NCBI GenBank assembly: GCA_027620595.1
Contig: JAQCDI010000079.1
Location: 1 to 9,152, forward strand
Length of the DNA stretch: 9,152 bases
Source: Bacteroidota bacterium
Lineage (GTDB): Bacteria; Bacteroidota; Rhodothermia; Rhodothermales; UBA10348
Direction: 5' to 3'
Shown: in pieces, positions 1 through 4,362 of the stretch
Layout: the number at the start of each line of letters is the position of its first letter
Position numbering within the stretch: position 1 is the stretch's first letter
Program-made: the position numbers and the translations under genes
Notes under the pieces: generated by a model
Told to the model about the DNA's origin: nothing
What the model saw: the letters and a program-made list of their open reading frames with translations, nothing else
Database searches by the model: none

Positions 1-43
1 CGCCCCGACAACCGTTTCCTCAGGTCAGTCCGGTTTGCCCTTG

Positions 44-78
44 GAAGGCTGTTGAAAATCTCGGGTGTGACAGCCTTC
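44..78 (-). other. Hairpin downstream of the lipoprotein gene
   Basis: A perfect 9-bp inverted repeat (GAAGGCTGT at 44-52, ACAGCCTTC at 70-78) with a 17-nt loop begins 6 nt past the lipoprotein stop codon on the minus strand. No T run follows the hairpin in the minus-strand direction, so it is not a standard intrinsic terminator. It could be a transcript-end stabiliser or a factor-dependent end. The remaining bases 1-43 show nothing I recognise. Confidence 0.4.
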
Positions 79-84
79 TGAAAA

Positions 85-1572
85 TCAGCGCAGTTCGAAC
101 TTGACCGGATCCAGGGAGACCTGCCACGTCCCGTCGGCCGTCTGCCGAAGCCGGGCGTCGTCGGTCTCGCTCATGGGTTCGCCCCCCGCACCGAGTACGA
201 TGGTCAAACGGCCGTTCGGTCCGGAAACCGTGATCTCGATGGCATCGATAACCGGAGTTTCCGGGTTGACCGGATCGATGTTCTCGCTGACCACGAAATT
301 GAAACGGGTGATCCCCGGTCCGCGGACCACGTGCTCGTAATCCATGCCGCCCAGGAAAGCGGTGTCTTCAATCTGGGCCGACGTGGTGCCGCCCACGCGG
401 ATGGCCGTTCCGGAGACGTTGACCGAGAAGGTGGTTCCGGGTGCCAACGGGTTACCGTTGTAGTCCGTCACGTCGACCTGATAGAACTGGTTGATGCGGG
501 CCGTCCCCGGCGTCACGCCGAGGACCGGAGTACCCGAGAAGACGACCGGGGTCGTGGCCGTCACCTCGTTCTGCTGGTCGTCGGCCGTGGTCGCTGTAAC
601 GTGGCCAATACCGTTGGCTGGGAGGGGGTTGGCTGAGAGCAGGGTAGCCGAGCCTTGGCCGTTCTCATCCGTGAGGGTCGATCCTTCAATGACACCGTGG
701 GTGGTCGAGAAATAGACCGCCGTTCCGATGCGTGCCGGATTGCTGTATTTGTCGCCGACGATGACGCTCATCCTGTTGGTCAGGCCGTAGGCATTCAGGC
801 CCGGGAAGTTGCGAACCGCAGGGCCGAGGCTGAAGTGGGTCTGGTCGGGCAATCCGCCATGGATGGTCACGGCCACGGGTTGGGAGCGGATCAGGCGGCC
901 ATCCACCGTGGTTTCGGCGATCAACTGGACGATTCCGGCGCGGGTACCCGAGGAAATGACCACCGTGGCCACCCCGTTGTTGTCGGTCTCGGCCACGGCC
1001 GGTGCGATGAATTCTCCGCCACCGGGCTGTGCGCCGAAGCGGAAGCGGACTTCCGCCTTCTGGTTGAGGATCACCGGATTACGCAGCGAGTCGGCCAGTT
1101 GGAAGGTCAGGCTGACCTGTTCTTCGGCACCGGATTCGCGTACCCCGATGGACGTGGCCGTCTGGTCGAGCAGGATGATGTTCGAAGCCCGCCCGGAAGT
1201 GGCATCAGGCTCCGCCACGGGGGTAAGACGGAACGTGGGTACCGTTACGCTGCGACCGGCAATGGCCAGCACCGGCAGGCTTTCCGAGCGGAAACCATCG
1301 GCATTGGCGGTAACCTGCAGGTCCATCGTGGAGTCGATTTCCACATCGAAGGTGTAGCTGCCGTCCTCCATGGCTTCGAACAGCAGGTCGTAGGGCAGTA
1401 CGCGGACAAAACCGTTCGGGACGGGGTTGTTCGTGGCCTCATTGAGGATCTGGCCCGTCAAAGTGACGATCCCGCTTTCGTCATCCTTGGACGAAAAGGC
1501 GTCACAGCCGACGAGAATTGTCGACACGAGCAGGAGGACGGGAAGCGGACGGACGCGGATAAAATGGGACAT
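85..1572 (-). CDS. Surface-type lipoprotein with carboxypeptidase-regulatory-like and invasin-like Ig domains
   Basis: The predicted product is a 495-aa exported lipoprotein. The reading frame stays open upstream to 1806, but the start at 1572 is chosen because it places a classic lipoprotein signal directly at the N terminus: basic residues, a hydrophobic core at about 11-21, then the lipobox LVGC with Cys23 as the lipidated residue. Residues 24-32 (DAFSSKDDE) are acidic and resemble Bacteroidota lipoprotein surface-export signals. Residues about 34-118 look like a carboxypeptidase-regulatory-like beta domain (GQILNEATNNPVPNGFV, then a GSYTF turn). The rest resembles tandem bacterial Ig-like (Big_1/invasin) domains at about 140-237, 262-345 and 350-450, with the repeated DxNGxA-type strand motif at 197-202 and 302-309. 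It is probably a cell-surface structural or adhesive protein with no visible catalytic site. The gene is divergent from rpoZ. The lipoprotein call is firm; the domain limits are by eye. Confidence 0.87.
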   Translation of the reverse strand: MSHFIRVRPLPVLLLVSTILVGCDAFSSKDDESGIVTLTGQILNEATNNPVPNGFVRVLPYDLLFEAMEDGSYTFDVEIDSTMDLQVTANADGFRSESLPVLAIAGRSVTVPTFRLTPVAEPDATSGRASNIILLDQTATSIGVRESGAEEQVSLTFQLADSLRNPVILNQKAEVRFRFGAQPGGGEFIAPAVAETDNNGVATVVISSGTRAGIVQLIAETTVDGRLIRSQPVAVTIHGGLPDQTHFSLGPAVRNFPGLNAYGLTNRMSVIVGDKYSNPARIGTAVYFSTTHGVIEGSTLTDENGQGSATLLSANPLPANGIGHVTATTADDQQNEVTATTPVVFSGTPVLGVTPGTARINQFYQVDVTDYNGNPLAPGTTFSVNVSGTAIRVGGTTSAQIEDTAFLGGMDYEHVVRGPGITRFNFVVSENIDPVNPETPVIDAIEITVSGPNGRLTIVLGAGGEPMSETDDARLRQTADGTWQVSLDPVKFELR

Positions 1573-1817
1573 GAGGCGAACCGGGAATCGGTTTATGGGG
1601 CTCCAGTATGCGATTTCGAGGGTTATCGGGGGTATCGACTGCCCAAGGACCACCTTAAACCCGGGCCCGAACGATGCAGGCTGGTTTATGAAGATTTGGA
1701 GCAGGGGAAACCACAGGGCCTGTCCGGGCAAATAAGCAGGTCCAGACTTTTTACGGTCCTTGTGACCCACGGCAGTCCCACCTGCCCGCTCAACCCGATT
1801 TACCATCCCCGATTCCC
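1573..1817. promoter_or_regulatory. Divergent intergenic region between the lipoprotein gene and rpoZ
   Basis: Both flanking genes point outward, so promoters for both must lie here unless they extend into the genes. I looked for the Bacteroidota promoter pattern (TTTG, 19-21 nt, TAnnTTTG) and for sigma70-like boxes on both strands and found no convincing match. No Shine-Dalgarno sequence precedes the rpoZ ATG. The stretch is open in the minus-strand lipoprotein frame, but this is probably an effect of high GC content. Confidence 0.45.
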
Positions 1818-2129
1818 ATGGCGATCAAGACGGTCGATATGAACCGCCTGGCGGCGCTCACCGGCAACCTCTACGAGTCTGTTGCTGTCCTTTCCAAGCG
1901 TTCCCGGCAGATTTCCTCCACCATCAAGAATGAGCTGGACGACAAACTGGCCTATTTCGAGGGATTCGAGCAGGAACTGGAAGACCCGCGCTTCCAGGAA
2001 GAGCAGGCCAAAGTCTCCATCGAGTACGAAGTGAAGCCCGAGCCGACCGAAATGGCCATCGACGAGATGATTACCGGCGACGTCTACTTCCGCAAGCCGA
2101 CCGAAGAAGACGCCCAGTTCCTCTTCTGA
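1818..2129 (+). CDS. rpoZ: DNA-directed RNA polymerase omega subunit (Bacteroidota Rpb6-like type)
   Basis: This 103-aa protein is the small omega/Rpb6-like subunit that binds the beta-prime chain and helps core RNA polymerase assemble. The key stretch is residues 16-32 (TGNLYESVAVLSKRSRQ), which matches the conserved helix of this family in Bacteroidota, where omega is read as an Rpb6-type protein. The C-terminal part (KPEPTEMAIDEMITGDVYF, 73-91) matches the conserved second block. The length is typical for the phylum. The ATG at 1818 is the natural start because the conserved region begins within a few residues; no Shine-Dalgarno is visible, which is common in this group. It is transcribed alone here, divergent from the lipoprotein gene and closed by a strong terminator 30 nt after its stop. 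From memory, relatives often place this gene near bamD and coaBC, and neither is present in this window. Confidence 0.93.
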   Translation: MAIKTVDMNRLAALTGNLYESVAVLSKRSRQISSTIKNELDDKLAYFEGFEQELEDPRFQEEQAKVSIEYEVKPEPTEMAIDEMITGDVYFRKPTEEDAQFLF

Positions 2130-2158
2130 TTCGGGCGAACCCCGGCTCCACACCATTC

Positions 2159-2195
2159 AAAGGGGGTGGCTGCGCAGCAGCCGCCCCCTTTTTTT
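2159..2195 (+). terminator. Rho-independent terminator of rpoZ
   Basis: A 15-bp stem with one G-T wobble (2159-2173 pairing with 2177-2191) closes on a 3-nt loop, GCA. The foot of the stem merges into a run of seven T at 2189-2195. It starts 30 nt after the rpoZ stop. The A run at 2159-2161 mirrors the T run only briefly, so the plus direction is favoured. Confidence 0.93.
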
Positions 2196-2249
2196 ATCTC
2201 CCGGGAATTGGCACCTTTCAGGCACTGACCTCCCCACCCGGACACCCCC

Positions 2250-3005
2250 ATGGTTCTCTTCTGGACGCCCTGGACGCTGGCGTGGTCCGCCCTGGCCGTG
2301 CTGACCTTTGTCGTCCTGCTCTTCCGCGTGGCTCCCTACGGTCGCCACCAGACGGGTAGCGCCGGCCCGACGTTGCCGCATCGCGTGGGGTGGATCGTCA
2401 TGGAAACCGTATCGCCCTTGCTGCTGCTCCTGGTGGGCGGCCGCGCGCTGGGTTGGCACTGGGATCTGCTCACCGCCCCACACCTGCTCCTTTTCGGCCT
2501 CTGGGTGGCGCACTACATCTACCGCGCCGGCATCTATCCTTTCCTGGCCCGCTGGAAGAACCGTCGCATGCCCGTCCTGATCATGGTGTCGGCCATCGTA
2601 TTCAATCTGGTCAACGGGTCGCTCAACGGATTCGAGCTGGCCCTGCGTCCCCCGCCGGATGCCGGTTCGCCCGCATTCCTGCTGGGCGGGGGACTCTTCG
2701 TGCTGGGCCTGGCCATCAACCTCCAGTCCGACGTCATCCTGCGCCGACTGCGTCGTCCGGGAGACAGAGGGTACGCCATCCCGGAAGGAGGGCTCTATCG
2801 CTGGATCTCCTGTCCGAACTATTTGGGGGAGTACCTCGAGTGGGTCGGCTTTGCCATCATGGCCGCCACGCCGGCCGCGCTGACGTTTGCCCTGTGGACG
2901 GCGGCCAACCTGGTGCCGAGGGCGCTGGCCCACCACCGCTGGTACCGTCAGCAATTTGCCATGTATCCCCGACAGCGAAAGGCCGTAATCCCCCTCATAT
3001 TGTAG
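2250..3005 (+). CDS. Steroid 5-alpha-reductase family (3-oxo-5-alpha-steroid 4-dehydrogenase-like) membrane enzyme
   Basis: The 251-aa integral membrane protein matches the SRD5A family along its full length; animal members are about 255 aa. Diagnostic blocks seen are PYGRH at 29-33, a Glu at 52 (METVSP) where the animal enzymes have their catalytic Glu, the HY pair at 88-89 followed by YPFL, and INLQSD at 156-161. These are followed by LRRPGDRGYAIPEGG (167-181), SCPNYLGEYLEW (187-198), and ALAHHRWYRQQF with the YP..RKAVIP ending at 225-248. This C-terminal half is the NADPH-binding region in the family. About six membrane segments are visible. Known members reduce a conjugated C=C bond of steroids or polyprenols using NADPH. 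The natural substrate in this bacterium is unknown; a polyprenyl, carotenoid or other isoprenoid-type lipid is possible. It lies 103 nt upstream of a membrane protein with Fe-S-like cysteine motifs. No clear Shine-Dalgarno precedes the ATG. Confidence 0.88.
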   Translation: MVLFWTPWTLAWSALAVLTFVVLLFRVAPYGRHQTGSAGPTLPHRVGWIVMETVSPLLLLLVGGRALGWHWDLLTAPHLLLFGLWVAHYIYRAGIYPFLARWKNRRMPVLIMVSAIVFNLVNGSLNGFELALRPPPDAGSPAFLLGGGLFVLGLAINLQSDVILRRLRRPGDRGYAIPEGGLYRWISCPNYLGEYLEWVGFAIMAATPAALTFALWTAANLVPRALAHHRWYRQQFAMYPRQRKAVIPLIL

Positions 3006-3016
3006 AGGAAGGCATG

Positions 3017-3031
3017 AGCATGATTCATGCT
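3017..3031. promoter_or_regulatory. Perfect 7-1-7 dyad, candidate operator
   Basis: AGCATGA, T, TCATGCT forms an exact inverted repeat in the 103-nt gap before the Fe-S membrane protein gene. It is the size of a typical dimeric regulator site. Perfect 7-bp dyads are expected by chance about once in a few kilobases when several spacings are allowed, so the support comes mainly from its position. Confidence 0.25.
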
Positions 3032-3094
3032 GCCCGCCTCCGGCACAGCGGCCCGCAGGGTCGATCAGGCCGGAAGTGAAATCCCGCCCAACCT

Positions 3095-3100
3095 GTGAGG
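3095..3100 (+). promoter_or_regulatory. Shine-Dalgarno-like site that sets the start at 3109
   Basis: GTGAGG lies 8 nt before ATG 3109. The in-frame GTG at 3076 has no comparable site, so the ATG start is preferred even though the frame is open further upstream. Confidence 0.45.
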
Positions 3101-3108
3101 CCGCCATA

Positions 3109-4152
3109 ATGAATCTCCGCCACCAGACCCTGTCGACCCCACTTTCGACCGGCGCCAAAATGTTCTGGAATGGATCCAAACTCGTCGTCTTCGTGGCGAC
3201 ACTGGCCGTTATCGCCGGACTGTTCGTGAGGCCGGAGATCACGCTGGACATCCTCTGGTTCATCCTGATCCCCATCCTGCCGGTGACGTTCCTGCTCAAT
3301 TCGGGGATGTGGCGCGGGGTGTGTCCGCTGGCCACGGCCAACATGATCGGATCGTCCCGCGCCTCGCGGGAGGTGTCCGGCTCGTGGCTGAACCTGACGG
3401 CCAGCGTTGGCATTGTGCTTCTTTTCGTTCTCGTACCGGCCCGTCGCTTCCTCTTCAATACGGATGGGCCGATCCTGGCCATCGTGGTGCTGGCCGTCAC
3501 CGCACTGGCTTTCGGGCTGGGTTGGCTGGTCAAGGCCAAGGGGGGGTTCTGCAACGCCATCTGTCCCGTATTGCCGGTGGAGAAGCTGTACGGGCAGGCG
3601 CCGTTCTTCGGCGTACGCAACGCCCGCTGCGTTCCGTGCAACCACTGTACGGCCAAGGGATGCCATGACCTGGATCCCACCACGTCGGCGCGTCATGCCG
3701 CCGGAAACGGCAACGGCAGCCATGCGTGGATGAAGACCCCCTTCGGGCTGTTTGCAGCCGCTTTTCCGGGCTTCATCTTCGGATACTTCCAGCTGTCGGA
3801 CGCCGGCCTGGAGCAGATCCTGCCGGTGTATGGCACGATTCTGGGATGGGCCGCCGTCAGTCTGGTGCTTTTCGTCGTCCTCGCCCTGGTGCTCCGGATT
3901 CCCACCCATCGCCTGCTGCCCTTCCTCGGCGCACTTTCCGTGGGCATCTACTACTGGTACGCAGCGCCCGCCTCGTTTGACGCCTTCGCGCTTCCTGGCG
4001 GCCTTGTGGCCCGATGGGCGCTGCTGGCCTTCATTGCCTGGTGGCTGTTCCGTGCGCTCAAACAGGCCACCCCGTTCCATACGCCGCCTGCCCGTCCTTT
4101 CGCGGCCCGCGCCGTGTCGCCGAATTTCCCGCTGCCGCAGGCCCCCCGCTGA
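3109..4152 (+). CDS. Polytopic membrane protein with Fe-S-type cysteine motifs
   Basis: The 347-aa protein has about eight hydrophobic segments (near 24-42, 48-66, 98-112, 120-142, 211-228, 236-262, 268-285 and 297-316). It has exactly seven cysteines, in three motifs: Cys72 in WRGVCP, Cys148 and Cys152 in GGFCNAICP, and Cys174, 177, 180 and 185 in CVPCNHCTAKGC. The last set (C-x2-C-x2-C-x4-C) could hold one [4Fe-4S] cluster. The CP motifs recall the membrane ferredoxin-like proteins of the NapH/NosR/CcoG kind, which pass electrons across or along the membrane, but the spacing is not their usual CxxCxxCxxxCP pair. I therefore cannot name a family. An in-frame GTG at 3076 would add 11 residues; the ATG is chosen for its ribosome site. 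The frame overlaps no other gene. It probably shares a transcript with the upstream reductase and may supply or take electrons, but that is inference from adjacency. Confidence 0.72.
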   Translation: MNLRHQTLSTPLSTGAKMFWNGSKLVVFVATLAVIAGLFVRPEITLDILWFILIPILPVTFLLNSGMWRGVCPLATANMIGSSRASREVSGSWLNLTASVGIVLLFVLVPARRFLFNTDGPILAIVVLAVTALAFGLGWLVKAKGGFCNAICPVLPVEKLYGQAPFFGVRNARCVPCNHCTAKGCHDLDPTTSARHAAGNGNGSHAWMKTPFGLFAAAFPGFIFGYFQLSDAGLEQILPVYGTILGWAAVSLVLFVVLALVLRIPTHRLLPFLGALSVGIYYWYAAPASFDAFALPGGLVARWALLAFIAWWLFRALKQATPFHTPPARPFAARAVSPNFPLPQAPR

Positions 4153-4207
4153 GTCCGGACAGGGCGGTGCGCGTGTGTACGGTGGCAGATCTGATGCTTC
4201 GTTCCCT

Positions 4208-4239
4208 GGATTGGCCACGGCTTGTCGTCGCCAATTTTT
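4208..4239 (+). terminator. Probable intrinsic terminator after the Fe-S membrane protein gene
   Basis: ATTGGC (4210-4215) pairs with GCCAAT (4230-4235). A C-C mismatch follows, then three more pairs (ACG 4217-4219 with CGT 4226-4228), around a 6-nt loop. Five T residues (4235-4239) follow directly. It starts about 56 nt after the stop codon. It is weaker than the rpoZ terminator but correctly oriented. Confidence 0.5.
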
Positions 4240-4268
4240 GACAGTCGGGGCCTGAAACGAAAGCTTTC
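4235..4268 (+). promoter_or_regulatory. Candidate uvrA promoter
   Basis: TTTG at 4237-4240 lies 20 nt before AAGCTTTC at 4261-4268. This fits the Bacteroidota pattern (TTTG, 19-21 nt, TAnnTTTG) with two mismatches in the second box. The same place also reads TTGACA at 4238, but without a good TATAAT partner. It lies 95 nt before the uvrA ATG and overlaps the T run of the preceding terminator. Confidence 0.3.
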
Positions 4269-4269
4269 G
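4258..4269. promoter_or_regulatory. Perfect 12-bp palindrome upstream of uvrA
   Basis: CGAAAGCTTTCG is an exact palindrome overlapping the second box of the candidate uvrA promoter, so a protein bound here could block transcription. uvrA is under LexA control in many bacteria, but this sequence is not one of the LexA boxes I know. Confidence 0.25.
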
Positions 4270-4362
4270 GGGTCGGTTAGCTTCCATTCTGGTCCCGGCG
4301 TCCGGGGCGGACGTGCCGCTCCATCCGGGTCCTGACCATGCCTACCCAGGAACCCCTTCCGG

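Noticed and set aside
1573..1806. 78-codon upstream extension of the lipoprotein frame
   Set aside because: A start there would bury the signal sequence and lipobox in the interior of the protein, so ATG 1572 is the credible start.
1573..1817. Riboswitch or small RNA in the divergent gap
   Set aside because: I found no conserved aptamer-like pairing or terminator in either direction.
655..1842. 395-codon plus-strand open frame across the lipoprotein gene and the divergent gap
   Set aside because: It opposes a well-supported lipoprotein, overlaps the rpoZ start, and its product has no recognisable features.
2157..4287. Two long minus-strand open frames over the reductase and Fe-S membrane protein genes
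   Set aside because: The plus-strand proteins are clearly real (SRD5A motifs, hydrophobic segments), while the minus-strand products are low-complexity, Arg/Gly/Gln-rich sequences. One of them also runs up to the rpoZ terminator stem.
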